This document shows positions 18,244-27,108 of a stretch of 43,084 bases of DNA, piece after piece. The position numbers were made by a program, and so were the translations under genes. Within the stretch, counting starts at the first letter, position 1. Each line of letters opens with the position of its first letter. A model generated the notes under the pieces. That model made no database searches, had not been told where the DNA came from, and saw only the letters and a program-made list of their open reading frames with translations. This stretch comes from Bacillota bacterium. GTDB taxonomy: Bacteria > Bacillota > Sulfobacillia > Sulfobacillales > Sulfobacillaceae. Where the stretch lies: positions 1 through 43,084 of the forward strand of contig JAJYHT010000068.1 in assembly GCA_021784595.1 (NCBI GenBank). Reading direction: 5' to 3'.

Positions 18244-18315
18244 GGCGCATCCTCCTTGGCCCAATTATAGAGGATGGCGTGGAAAAGCGATAGAATGAAT
18301 GCGGAGGCGATGAGG

Positions 18316-19461
18316 GTGCAGTTTGATTTAACCCCAGAAGAACTGATGATTAAGGATGCCGTGCGCGATTTCGCGGACGGGGTGGTGGCGCCCGGCGCTG
18401 GGCACCGCGATGAAACAGGAGAGGTGCCGCTGGACATTATGCAGCAAATGGGCGCCTTAGGTTTCTTTGGCATTCCCTTTTCCGAAGAGTGGGGAGGGAC
18501 GGGTGCCAATACGGTAAGTTATGCTTTGGCGGTGGAAGAGATTGGCCGGGTAGACGCTTCCTTGGGCCTGGGATTTGCGGCCCATGTGTCGCTTGGCTGT
18601 TCTCCCGTATATTACTTTGGGACCCCAACCCAAAAACGAGAGTTTTTAGAGCGGGCCATTCGTGGGGAGTACTTGGCCGCTTTTGGATTGACGGAACCGG
18701 AAGCCGGTTCGGATGCGGGGGGCACCCAAACCCGGGCCCGTCGGCTGGGTGATACATATCACCTCAATGGGACGAAAATTTTTATTACCAATGCCGGCCA
18801 TGCCGGCTACATTGTGGCGACCGCCCGTACCTCGGATCAATCGCGTAAAATTTCGGCGTTTATCGTTCCGCGAGAGACACCAGGGGTGGGGGTGCGGTGC
18901 GACTATAAAAAAATGGGCATGCGCTCCAGTGAGACCTGTGAAATTCACTTCGATGACGTGGTCATTCCAGAGGACCATTTGCTAGGGGCCGAAGATAAGG
19001 GGTTTCATCAATTTCTGGATATTTTAGATGGGGGTCGGATCAGCATTGGCGCCCTTTCAGTCGGGGTAGCCCAAGCGGCCTTGGATGCATCGGTGCAATA
19101 TGCGCAGCAACGACGTCAATTTGGTAAAACTCTCAGTGCGTTTCAAGCCATTCAGTTCAAATTGGCCGATATGGCCATGGAAGTGGAATTGGCACGAACC
19201 ATGGTGCTCAAAGCCGCCTGGCTCAAGGATCAGCATCGGCCTTATGCCAAAGAGGCAGCCATGGCCAAGCTTTTTGCATCGGAAACTGCTATGCGGGCGG
19301 CGTCTGAAGCGGTCCAGATTTATGGCGGGGCCGGCTATATGCATGACTTTCCGGTGGAACGCTATATGCGCGATGCCAAGCTGTTGGTGATTGGCGAAGG
19401 CACTTCGGAAATCCAGCGTCTGGTCATCGCGCGCGCCTTATTGGAAGAGCATCCGGTCTAA
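18316..19461 (+). CDS. Acyl-CoA dehydrogenase
   Basis: An FAD-linked acyl-CoA dehydrogenase of about 381 residues. FAD/substrate motifs are L-T-E-P-E-A-G-S-D and KIFITNAGHAGYIV. QYAQQRRQFGKTLSAFQAIQFKLADM is the middle of the C-terminal domain, and the end reads RDAKLLVIGEGTSEIQRLVIAR. The Glu before GTSE sits where the catalytic base lies in medium/short-chain enzymes; isovaleryl-CoA dehydrogenases usually have Gly/Ala there. So despite its place at the head of a leucine-type operon it need not be an isovaleryl-CoA enzyme. GGAGG at 18303-18307 fits the GTG at 18316 (eight bases); ATG 18310 is too close. The next gene overlaps its stop (TAATG). Confidence 0.92.
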   Translation: MQFDLTPEELMIKDAVRDFADGVVAPGAGHRDETGEVPLDIMQQMGALGFFGIPFSEEWGGTGANTVSYALAVEEIGRVDASLGLGFAAHVSLGCSPVYYFGTPTQKREFLERAIRGEYLAAFGLTEPEAGSDAGGTQTRARRLGDTYHLNGTKIFITNAGHAGYIVATARTSDQSRKISAFIVPRETPGVGVRCDYKKMGMRSSETCEIHFDDVVIPEDHLLGAEDKGFHQFLDILDGGRISIGALSVGVAQAALDASVQYAQQRRQFGKTLSAFQAIQFKLADMAMEVELARTMVLKAAWLKDQHRPYAKEAAMAKLFASETAMRAASEAVQIYGGAGYMHDFPVERYMRDAKLLVIGEGTSEIQRLVIARALLEEHPV

Positions 19462-20126
19462 TGAGGCTCACGGTGTGCCATCGTTGGCAGTCTGCGATTC
19501 CGTTGGCCAGCCCATATTGGGAAGCGGCGGCAGGTATGGGAGTGTGGTGGCTTAGTCCTGCGTCGTGGTCGGATCGCCTCGCGATCTGGCTAGCGGGAGG
19601 GATTTTTCGTATTGATCGACGAGGCCTGCCCGTGCAACTTGGGAGCTATGGCCCACCCACCGTGGGCTCATGTCCCCAGCCCACCGATTTGGCGGTGGGG
19701 TTGAAGGTAGCCGGGGACTTTTGGGTCTTTTCCCATCGTGCGGTCTATCAGGCCGCCGAGGCATGGAAACAATTCGATATTGCCCGGGTATACGGGGTTC
19801 CCTTGTGGGCCGACTGGTTCAATGATATCCCACAGTGGTCGGGAGAAGAGACTTTTTACCGATGTCCTTCGCCGCGCGAGGGATTTTGGGCGGCGACCAA
19901 CGGGCGCCATATTGTGTTGTGGCATCCCCAAATATTGGGCCCGTGCGGGCGAGTAATGCATGATGGCAGCCTGGAAATGGCTAAAGGACTGGACTGGGAT
20001 GGTTCACGGTCCTTTCGCGGCGAGCAGCTGCCGGTGGGCGTGGTAATCAACCAGCGTGTTGAGCCTGTAGCGGGCTCTGCAGGTTGGTTCTCTTTGGGAT
20101 TGCGATATGAAAATAGGAGGCTTTGA
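19461..20126 (+). CDS. Hypothetical protein, 221 aa, in the carboxylase operon
   Basis: Not recognised. Its ATG overlaps the dehydrogenase stop (TAATG) and it ends two bases before the biotinyl-carrier start, so it is tightly within the operon. It is soluble, rich in Trp, Gly and Pro, with no membrane helix or known nucleotide motif. Features include W-W-L-S-P-A-S-W, FWVFSHRAVYQAAEAWKQFDIARVYGVPLWADWF and FYRCPSPREGFWAATNGRHIVLWHPQ. It occupies the place where many methylcrotonyl-CoA carboxylase operons carry the biotin carboxylase subunit, but it has none of the ATP-grasp motifs of that subunit. Confidence 0.7.
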   Translation: MRLTVCHRWQSAIPLASPYWEAAAGMGVWWLSPASWSDRLAIWLAGGIFRIDRRGLPVQLGSYGPPTVGSCPQPTDLAVGLKVAGDFWVFSHRAVYQAAEAWKQFDIARVYGVPLWADWFNDIPQWSGEETFYRCPSPREGFWAATNGRHIVLWHPQILGPCGRVMHDGSLEMAKGLDWDGSRSFRGEQLPVGVVINQRVEPVAGSAGWFSLGLRYENRRL

Positions 20127-20128
20127 AC

Positions 20129-20350
20129 ATGACGAGTGTGGTCGCGAGTTTAGCTGGAGTGGTATTTAAGGTGTTGGTCAAACCGGGAGATATGGTGTCT
20201 ACTGGTCAAGAAGTGGTGCGGTTGGAGTCGATGAAAATGGAAATTCCTTTGGAATCCGAGGCTGCGGGGGTAGTCGAGGAAGTGTTGGTCAAAGAGGGCG
20301 ACTTTGTCAATGAAGGCGACCCCTTGGTGATTTTGGGAGATCCGCAATAG
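20129..20350 (+). CDS. Biotinyl/lipoyl carrier domain protein (BCCP-like)
   Basis: A free-standing 73-residue biotinyl domain. It is almost entirely the barrel-sandwich fold: V-V-A-S-L-A-G-V-V-F-K-V-L-V-K-P-G-D, the biotin hairpin R-L-E-S-M-K-M-E-I with the acceptor Lys between two Mets, and the symmetric second half VVEEVLVKEGDFVNEGDPLVIL. The MKM sequence favours biotin over lipoate. Start ATG 20129 lies eight bases after AGGAGG. It is followed by the carboxyltransferase gene, its obvious partner. A matching biotin carboxylase would have to be encoded outside the window. Confidence 0.92.
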   Translation: MTSVVASLAGVVFKVLVKPGDMVSTGQEVVRLESMKMEIPLESEAAGVVEEVLVKEGDFVNEGDPLVILGDPQ

Positions 20351-20381
20351 GATCAGACACAGGACATAAGGTGGGATCAGG

Positions 20382-21899
20382 GTGAATGTAGAGGAATTGC
20401 GCCAGCAACGGGCGCGGGCGCTGCAAGGCGGTCCGGCCAAGTATCATCAGAAACTGGCGGAGGATCATAAATTGTCGGTGCGTCGACGTCTCGAGCTCTT
20501 GTTGGATCCGGGCTATGTCGAAGATGGCTTGTTGGCAAATGCCCAGAGCGAGGGGTTGGCAGCCGATGGCGTGGTTACCGCGACCGGGACCATCAGGGGC
20601 CGGACCGTAGTCGTGATGGCCAATGATCCCACCGTTAAAGCGGGCTCCTGGGGGGCTCGCACGGTTGAGAAAATTTTGCGGATTCAAGAAAAAGCGCTGG
20701 CCTTGGAATGCCCCATTTTCTATCTAGTGGATTCAGCTGGGGCACGCATAACGGATCAAGTGGATATGTTTCCAGGCCGGCGCGGTGCGGGGCACATTTT
20801 TTACAATGAAGTGAGGCTATCTGGCAAGGTTCCCCAAATTTGTCTGTTGTTCGGGCCTTCGGCTGCAGGAGGAGCGTACATTCCAGCCTTTTGCGATCTA
20901 GTCATTATGGTTCAAGGCCATGCCTCCATGTACTTAGGATCGCCTCGAATGGCGGAAATGGTGATTGGGGAAAAAGTGACCCTGGAAGAAATGGGTGGGG
21001 CCCGAATGCATTGCACAGTGAGCGGACTAGGCGACTTGCTGGCGCAAGATGAAGAAGAAGCCATCCAGTGGGGTCAAACCTACTTGGAGTTTATGCCAGA
21101 CAATTACCAGCAGCCCGCGCCTGCTCAGCCAGCGCGCCCGGCCCAAGCGGTGGATTGGGATCGGGTGATTCCAGAGAACCAAAATGTGCCGTTTGACATG
21201 CATAAAGTGATATGGGGACTGGTTGACGAAGAGAGCTGGTTCCCTATTAAGCCATTGTTTGCACAAGAGATCATTGTGGGCTTGGCTCGTTTGGAAGGCC
21301 TGCCGATTGGCATTGTGGCCAATCAATCCAAGGTCAAAGGCGGGGTGTTGTTTAACAACTCAGCCGATAAGGCGGCGCGGTTTATTCAACTCTGCGACGC
21401 CTTCAACATCCCTCTGCTGTTTTTGGCCGATGTCCCGGGGTTTATGATCGGCACCAAAGTGGAACAAGAAGGCATTATTCGCCATGGGGCCAAGTATATT
21501 GCAGCGGTTAGTGAAGCCACCGTGCCAAAAATTAGCGTGGTGGTGCGCAAGGCGTACGGGGCGGGGCTCTACGCGATGGCAGGTCCGGCCTATGGAACCG
21601 ACGCCACCTTGGCGCTGCCGACTGCGCAAATTGCAGTGATGGGGCCAGAAGCTGCGGTCAATGCGGTGTACTATAACAAGATTCAGGAATTAGAGGGCGC
21701 AGAACGGCGCGCCTTTATCCAAGAAAAACAGCAAGAATATCGCCAGGATATTGATTTGTTGCGTCTGGCCTCCGAATTAGTGGTCGATGAGGTGGTGGAG
21801 CCAGCGGTGCTGCGCGCCGAACTAATCCGCAGATTTCGCCTCTACCGCAATAAACGGAGGGAATTCAGCACCCGGCGGCATCCCGTCACCCCGGTCTAA
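20382..21899 (+). CDS. Acyl-CoA carboxylase, carboxyltransferase (beta) subunit
   Basis: The carboxyltransferase subunit of a biotin-dependent acyl-CoA carboxylase (propionyl-/methylcrotonyl-CoA type), 505 residues, made of two crotonase-like halves. The N-terminal half has R-L-E-L-L-L-D-P-G, LVDSAGARITDQVDMFPGRRGAG and the oxyanion-hole segment AAGGAYIPAF. The C-terminal half has GIVANQSKVKGGVLFNNSADKAARFIQLCD, PLLFLADVPGFMIGTKVE and the second oxyanion segment YGAGLYAMAG. GTG start 20382 follows AAGGTGG. It pairs with the biotinyl protein just upstream. Position between an acyl-CoA dehydrogenase and HMG-CoA-lyase and hydratase genes suggests 3-methylcrotonyl-CoA; propionyl-CoA cannot be excluded. 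Confidence 0.92.
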   Translation: MNVEELRQQRARALQGGPAKYHQKLAEDHKLSVRRRLELLLDPGYVEDGLLANAQSEGLAADGVVTATGTIRGRTVVVMANDPTVKAGSWGARTVEKILRIQEKALALECPIFYLVDSAGARITDQVDMFPGRRGAGHIFYNEVRLSGKVPQICLLFGPSAAGGAYIPAFCDLVIMVQGHASMYLGSPRMAEMVIGEKVTLEEMGGARMHCTVSGLGDLLAQDEEEAIQWGQTYLEFMPDNYQQPAPAQPARPAQAVDWDRVIPENQNVPFDMHKVIWGLVDEESWFPIKPLFAQEIIVGLARLEGLPIGIVANQSKVKGGVLFNNSADKAARFIQLCDAFNIPLLFLADVPGFMIGTKVEQEGIIRHGAKYIAAVSEATVPKISVVVRKAYGAGLYAMAGPAYGTDATLALPTAQIAVMGPEAAVNAVYYNKIQELEGAERRAFIQEKQQEYRQDIDLLRLASELVVDEVVEPAVLRAELIRRFRLYRNKRREFSTRRHPVTPV

Positions 21900-21910
21900 G
21901 GAGGATGGAC

Positions 21911-22846
21911 ATGGAACGATGGAAATCTCCACAAAAGGTGTCATTGCGTGAAGTGGGTCCGCGCGATGGCTTGCAGGCCGAACCGCAGGTTATGGCCACA
22001 GCAGATAAGATTGCTTTGGTGGATCGGTTGACCAAAGCGGGCCTGCCCCGCATTGAAGTGACATCTTTTGTAAGTCCTGAGTGGCTGCCTCAAATGGCGG
22101 ATGCAGAGCAGGTGATGGCGGGAATCAGTCGAAGACCTGGCACTCGATATTCGGTATTGGTGCCTAATGTGAAGGGCGCCGAGCGTGCCCTCGTCACCCA
22201 TCCTGACGAACTGACACTTTTTCTGTCGGCCAGCGCAACACACAACTGGAAGAACGTGCATCGTACAATCGAAGAGTCGCTGGCAGGATTTCGCCAGATT
22301 GCCGAATGGGTGTCAGGGCGGGTTCCCCTGTCCGCTGTGATTGTGACAGCATTCGGGTGCCCGTACGAAGGGGAGGTGCCGCGCCAAAACGTATTGGGGT
22401 TAGCTGACCGATTGGTGGAACTGGGCATCCATGAGATTACCCTGGGAGACACCGTTGGAGTGGCCAATCCGCGCCAAGTGTTTGAAATGATCCGAGCCTT
22501 GGCAGAGCGGCAGCCCGACCTTCTACTCGGATTGCATTTTCATGATAATCGGGGAACCGCGCTAGCCAACCTGGTAGCTGCCTTAACCGCCGGAGCAGAT
22601 CGGTTTGAGACCGCGCTCGGAGGAATTGGAGGATCGCCATTTTCTCCGGGCGCTGGCGGCAACTTGGCAACTGATGACGCCGTCTATCTTTTGGAAGAAA
22701 TGGGCGTAAATACGGGTGTTGACCTTGACCAATTGCTCGCAGCGACTCAATTTTTGGTTCAAAAGCTGGATCATCCAGTGCCCTCGCGGGTTTTTCAATC
22801 CAAAGGACGCATGGTGCCCAAAGGAGGGATGACAGATGCAGGTTGA
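21911..22846 (+). CDS. HMG-CoA lyase-like aldolase (HMGL-like TIM barrel)
   Basis: Resembles 3-hydroxy-3-methylglutaryl-CoA lyase, which cleaves HMG-CoA to acetyl-CoA and acetoacetate at the end of leucine breakdown. It has the N-terminal REVGPRDGLQAE, VTSFVSPEWLPQMADAE, the metal-binding L-H-F-H-D-N-R-G and the C-terminal loop G-G-I-G-G-S-P-F-S-P-G-A-G-G-N. In classic lyases that loop is GGLGGCPY with a catalytic Cys; here the position is Ser242. The other key residues (Arg-Asp, the two His, Asn of GGN) remain. It may be a variant lyase or an enzyme of the same family with another acyl-CoA substrate. ATG 21911 lies six bases after AAGGAGG; ATG 21905 is too close. It overlaps the next gene by 11 bases. 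Confidence 0.85.
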   Translation: MERWKSPQKVSLREVGPRDGLQAEPQVMATADKIALVDRLTKAGLPRIEVTSFVSPEWLPQMADAEQVMAGISRRPGTRYSVLVPNVKGAERALVTHPDELTLFLSASATHNWKNVHRTIEESLAGFRQIAEWVSGRVPLSAVIVTAFGCPYEGEVPRQNVLGLADRLVELGIHEITLGDTVGVANPRQVFEMIRALAERQPDLLLGLHFHDNRGTALANLVAALTAGADRFETALGGIGGSPFSPGAGGNLATDDAVYLLEEMGVNTGVDLDQLLAATQFLVQKLDHPVPSRVFQSKGRMVPKGGMTDAG

Positions 22847-23609
22847 GGTGGCGCAAGACAAGACGGTAGTGGAATTGACGATTAATCGGGAGCAGGCCCG
22901 CAATGCCTTGAATTCCGAAACAATTGACGAATTGATTCGCGCGTTTCGCCGTTTTGAGAAAGATCCCACGGTGCATGCCATTATTTTGACCGGCGCTGGC
23001 GATCGGGCCTTTTGTTCTGGGGCGGATCTGAAAGAGGTGCAGCAACTGGCGGGAGTCGAAGCGCGACGCCGGTATTTCGGCGCGATAGCCGAATTGATTG
23101 AGACGATGGGGCGGCAGCCGCAGTTAGTGATTGCGGCTGTGTTTGGCTATACTCTGGCGGGAGGCATGGGACTGGCTGCTGGTGCGGATTTTTTGGTGGC
23201 AGCGGACGATACGGTGTTTGGGTTGCCAGAAATTAAAATCGGATTGTTTCCTATGGTGGTGATGGCGCCGATAATGCGTCTGATTGGGCGTCGGCGGACT
23301 CTGGAATTGGTAATGAGCGGCCGTTTGGTGGATGCGCGGACAATGGAGCAATGGGGATTTTGTAATCGCGTGGTGCCTCGGGAGCGCGTCCACCAAGATG
23401 CGCGTCAATTTGCTTTAGAAGTGACTCCAGGCAGTGCGGCCATCGCGCGACTGGGCAAAGAAGCGCTTAGGGGGGCTGAAGGTCTGTCCTACGAGGATGC
23501 GTTGCATTACCTACACAATATGGTGTCGCTGACAGCTATGACCGAGGATTCCCAGGAAGGCATTGCCGCATTTCTGGGTCATCGGGAACCGGATTGGCAT
23601 CACCAATGA
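22836..23609 (+). CDS. Enoyl-CoA hydratase/isomerase family protein (possible methylglutaconyl-CoA hydratase)
   Basis: A 257-residue crotonase. It has N-R-E-Q-A-R-N-A-L-N, the first oxyanion segment FCSGADLKEV and the second, YTLAGGMGLAAGADFLVA, followed by FGLPEIKIGLFPMVV; the E in LPEIKIGL is where one catalytic Glu usually lies. AAAGGAGG precedes ATG 22836 by eight bases, inside the end of the lyase-like gene. Context suggests hydration of 3-methylglutaconyl-CoA between the carboxylase and lyase steps. The usual second Glu (GGGxE, here GGMGL) is absent, so an isomerase or other crotonase activity is possible. Confidence 0.85.
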   Translation: MQVEVAQDKTVVELTINREQARNALNSETIDELIRAFRRFEKDPTVHAIILTGAGDRAFCSGADLKEVQQLAGVEARRRYFGAIAELIETMGRQPQLVIAAVFGYTLAGGMGLAAGADFLVAADDTVFGLPEIKIGLFPMVVMAPIMRLIGRRRTLELVMSGRLVDARTMEQWGFCNRVVPRERVHQDARQFALEVTPGSAAIARLGKEALRGAEGLSYEDALHYLHNMVSLTAMTEDSQEGIAAFLGHREPDWHHQ

Positions 23610-25498
23610 CCAGTCGGCTCTATCCTAACGATCTATATTGGTTCAACGAGGGAACTCATCGACGCATATACCAAAAATTTGGCGCTCATTTGACTGGAGC
23701 GGGGGCTCATTTTGCAGTGTGGGCCCCTAATGCCGAAAAGGTTTGGGTTATTGGCGAATTTAACGGATGGAATGGTGAAGGTCATTGCCTTGACTATGAC
23801 TTGGGGTCTGGAGTATGGCAAGGAGAAGTGCCGGGCGTCCAAGCGGGGATGGGCTATAAATTTCGGATTCAGGATAAAGCAGGATGCATTCTTTCGGATA
23901 AAGCGGATCCGGTAGGGTTTTTTCATGAAACTACCACTGCTCCGGCCTCTCGCGTTTGGGATCTTTCTTATGATTGGCAAGATCTCCAGTGGATGCAAAA
24001 ACGCACCAATAATCATCAGAAACCCGTCTCGATTTATGAAATGCATATAGGGTCGTGGCGTCGCAATGGTCAAAAAATGTGGGGATATCGAGAACTAGCG
24101 GAGCCATTATGCGCCTATTTGCTGGAGATGGAATTCACTCACGTGGAATTTATGCCCGTTCTGGAGCATCCCTTTACGGGATCATGGGGTTATCAAGTGG
24201 CAGGGTATTTTGCTCCTGCCAGTCGGTGGGGAACACCCCAAGATCTAATGTATTTGATTGATCGCCTGCATCAATCCGGCATTGGGGTGATTTTAGACTG
24301 GGTTCCCTCGCATTTTGCGACAGATGCGCATGGTTTGGGCCTGTTTGATGGCACGCATCTTTATGAACATGCGCACCCTTGGCAAGGGATTCATCCGCAG
24401 TGGCAAAGCTATGTGTTTAATTACGGAAGGCATGAGGTCGTCAGTTTTTTGTTGAGTAGCGCCTTTTTTTGGCTGGATGTTTATCATGTGGATGGACTGC
24501 GGGTGGATGCGGTCACTTCCATGCTGTTTAGAAGCTTTGGACGCCAGGCCCATGAATGGATACCTAATCGGGAAGGCGGTGCTGAAGATACAGAAGCGGT
24601 GGGTTTTTTACGCGACTTGAATCGCTCCATTAGCCAAGAGTATCCGTCGACCATGGTATTTGCTGAAGAATCCAGTGCATGGCCTGGGGTGACCCATCCT
24701 ATCGCCGAAGGGGGACTAGGATTTTCCTTCAAATGGGATATGGGTTGGATGCACGATACATTGGAGTATTTTGAAACTGATCCGCTCTACCGGAAATATC
24801 GTCATGGATTATTGACATTCCGCCCTTTGTACATGGACCATGAACATTTTGTGCTTCCGCTGTCCCATGACGAAGTGGTGCATTTGAAAAAATCTCTAAT
24901 TGATAAAATGCCGGGAACGGCTACCCAGAAATTGGCTCAATTGCGTCTGCTCTTGGGGATGCAGATGGCCACTCCTGGTAAGAAACTGCTGTTCATGGGG
25001 GGAGAAATAGGACAGTGGCGTGAGTGGAGTCCAGATCGTGAACTGGACTGGAATGTATTGCACGATGCGGGGCATCGTGGGCTGCAAAAATGGATGCAAA
25101 GCCTTAACCATTGGTATCGAAGACAGCCCGCGCTATATGAAAAAGATGACTCCTCAGGATTTCGGTGGGTCGATTGGCAGGACATCAACCACAGCATCAT
25201 CAGTTTTTTGCGTCAGGGTATTAAAGAAACGGATGCGGTGCTGGTAGTGGCTAATTTTACTCCGGTGACACACTATGGCTATCGCATTGGAGTTCCTCGA
25301 AGCGGCTCCTGGTCTGTCGTGTTAGACAGCGACGCGGTGGAATTTGGCGGCGCTGGTCTTAGAGAATTCCGCGCCATCAGTGAACCCGTGGCATGGCAAG
25401 AACAGCCGGCCTCGATTGTCCAAACTTTGCCAGGGCTTTCTGTGGCGTATTATAAGTTTAGCTATGTGCAATCTCAGGTTGGAAGTTTCGGTTTGTGA
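23606..25498 (+). CDS. glgB: 1,4-alpha-glucan branching enzyme
   Basis: Forms alpha-1,6 branches in glycogen (GH13). A CBM48 domain fills about 1-110 (FAVWAPNAEKVWVIGEFNGWN), then the catalytic barrel: EMHIGSWRR, GYQVAGYFAPASRWGTPQDL, VILDWVPSHFA, DGLRVDAV with nucleophile Asp301, the acid/base block FAEESSAWPGV (Glu354) and LPLSHDEVVH. The C-terminal beta domain ends at about 630 residues, the usual length. ATG 23606 overlaps the hydratase stop (ATGA), so it is translated by coupling at the end of the acyl-CoA operon, although its function is unrelated. No other glycogen gene is in the window. Confidence 0.95.
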   Translation: MTSRLYPNDLYWFNEGTHRRIYQKFGAHLTGAGAHFAVWAPNAEKVWVIGEFNGWNGEGHCLDYDLGSGVWQGEVPGVQAGMGYKFRIQDKAGCILSDKADPVGFFHETTTAPASRVWDLSYDWQDLQWMQKRTNNHQKPVSIYEMHIGSWRRNGQKMWGYRELAEPLCAYLLEMEFTHVEFMPVLEHPFTGSWGYQVAGYFAPASRWGTPQDLMYLIDRLHQSGIGVILDWVPSHFATDAHGLGLFDGTHLYEHAHPWQGIHPQWQSYVFNYGRHEVVSFLLSSAFFWLDVYHVDGLRVDAVTSMLFRSFGRQAHEWIPNREGGAEDTEAVGFLRDLNRSISQEYPSTMVFAEESSAWPGVTHPIAEGGLGFSFKWDMGWMHDTLEYFETDPLYRKYRHGLLTFRPLYMDHEHFVLPLSHDEVVHLKKSLIDKMPGTATQKLAQLRLLLGMQMATPGKKLLFMGGEIGQWREWSPDRELDWNVLHDAGHRGLQKWMQSLNHWYRRQPALYEKDDSSGFRWVDWQDINHSIISFLRQGIKETDAVLVVANFTPVTHYGYRIGVPRSGSWSVVLDSDAVEFGGAGLREFRAISEPVAWQEQPASIVQTLPGLSVAYYKFSYVQSQVGSFGL

Positions 25499-25731
25499 CT
25501 CCAAGCTGCCGTCGCCGGCAATTTTGGCCAAGATTGGAATATGCGGTTCGTCTTGACGGCATGCTACCTTTCCGCTGGTTGGAATTCGCAGACGACGTGC
25601 CAAACCGTGGTCAAAAGCAGACGCTATTGCGCTAACGCCCCCGTATGCCGCTTATTCGCCTTGCAAGGCTTTTCCTTGCATCAGTTACCAGACAACTCGT
25701 TGATAGTGGTGATGCGATTCTCCATCAATGT

Positions 25732-26088
25732 CTACCAGACCGACGTAGGGCAGGCCTGGATGTTATTCTGTTTCATGGACACACAGAATTCGGCGATGGT
25801 AATGCTCTGCGGTGGTTTCCCATACCGTGCCTGCTCACACGCATTCGCCTTCCTCAAAGAAATAATCCGATCGCGTGACCCCCGAAGTGTATAGGCACAG
25901 ACGCACATCCACCCCGCGATCACGCCAATGGTTACACGGCGTTCTTCGCCGTAATCTTGGTGTTCATCATTCCATACAAACCGGGGGCTCGTAAGCAGCT
26001 CCGCTCCATCCATAAAATCAAATCGTTCTATTTGATTCGGCGGCCTCTGGGATTGATCCCAGAATCGAAAGCAGTCGCGCCTCAGCAC
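25732..26088 (-). pseudogene. BrnT-type toxin-like remnant
   Basis: A 118-codon frame with the look of a BrnT/RelE-fold toxin: F-R-F-W-D-Q-S-Q, FDFMDGAEL, RFVWNDEHQDYGEERRVTIGVIAGWMCVCAYTLRG and RDRIISLRKANACE, matching the family order of helix, strand and RIISARKA-type end. The N-terminal part is poor and the start (GTG 26088) has no ribosome site. No BrnA-type antitoxin with a ribbon-helix-helix is seen next to it on the same strand. I regard it as a decayed toxin of a toxin-antitoxin pair. The family call is tentative. Confidence 0.4.
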
Positions 26089-26252
26089 CGACTACGGGAC
26101 ATACTCCCCTGAGTGTACAACAACACGGCTTATTGCGACATTCAATATTAATCCACTTACCAAGTCACAGTCCTACTGCGGATGTGCCCTCTTCAGCGAC
26201 AGAACGTTTCCCGTACCTCTGGCCACGTAGGATCATTAAGTCCGAGATTCAC

Positions 26253-27108
26253 TTACGTGTCGTGATAAACACCCAGTTCAAGACTCGGGTATTTGAGTGA
26301 GAAGCCTAAGCGAGTTACCTTGTTGGTATCCAATACCAAGGTCGCTTGCATGATTCGACGTAGCATAGGCGGAATGTTTACAGTCCCTTGAGGTGTCGTC
26401 ATGTCGATATTTTCCAATGCTTTATTAATTATGGTGGCTGCATCCTGAACGGTAAGCGGTTTATCATCCGCTACATTGTAGATACCAGGAGCATAGTCGG
26501 AGTTTTCCAACATCAAAATTGCTTGTACCGCGTCCTCCCGATGGACAAAATGGGTGGTGTTTTCCCCTTCGACCACGGATGCTAATTGGGGAAATCGTTT
26601 TATCGATGGACTTCCCGCACTATAGACCTGTGGAAGTCGAATAATTATAAGGTCAGTCTTACGGTTGGTGAGGGACAGCAGGTGTTGTTCTGCCTGTAGC
26701 TTTGAAACTGCATAAGTGTGACCAGGCAATGGATTACAATCGGTCTTCTCAGAGGCAGGCGGAGATGTAATGTCTCCATAAACGGCAGCCGCACTTACGG
26801 GAAATGAATCGTCGAACACCGTTGCTGATTGCATCTTGCATTAAGCATCGGCTCGCATGTACGTTAACGACCGTCACGTCCTCGTCTGACGGTCGCATGC
26901 CGCCACCTAAATGAAATACAACCTCCACATCTTTTGTAACATCCTTCAACGCATTTAAATCAGCCAAGTTTCCCATCACTTGTTCCACCGATTTACTCAA
27001 ATTTGATGCTTGTCTCCCAAAAATTCGAACATGAAAACCCTTATCAATTAACACATCTACCAAGCGTCGACCAATGTATCCTGTACCACCCGTAACCAGT
27101 ACCTTCAT
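26253..27108 (-). pseudogene. NAD-dependent epimerase/dehydratase, frameshifted
   Basis: Two frames form one extended-SDR protein of about 285 residues. The first has the Rossmann motif MKVLVTGGTGYIGRRLVD, VFHLGGGMRPSDEDVTVVNV and NGVRRF. The second continues VSAAAVYGD (the usual VSSAAVYG), then Y-A-V-S-K, the catalytic Tyr-x-x-x-Lys, IIRLPQVYSAGSPSIKRFPQ and FVHREDAVQA. The break is one extra base in a three-base run at 26799-26801; deleting it joins the frames as F-I-S-V-S-A-A-A-V-Y-G. The rest is undamaged, so it may be recent or a sequence error. Its ATG overlaps the MarR-type stop (ATGA), so it is the second gene of that unit. Confidence 0.8.
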
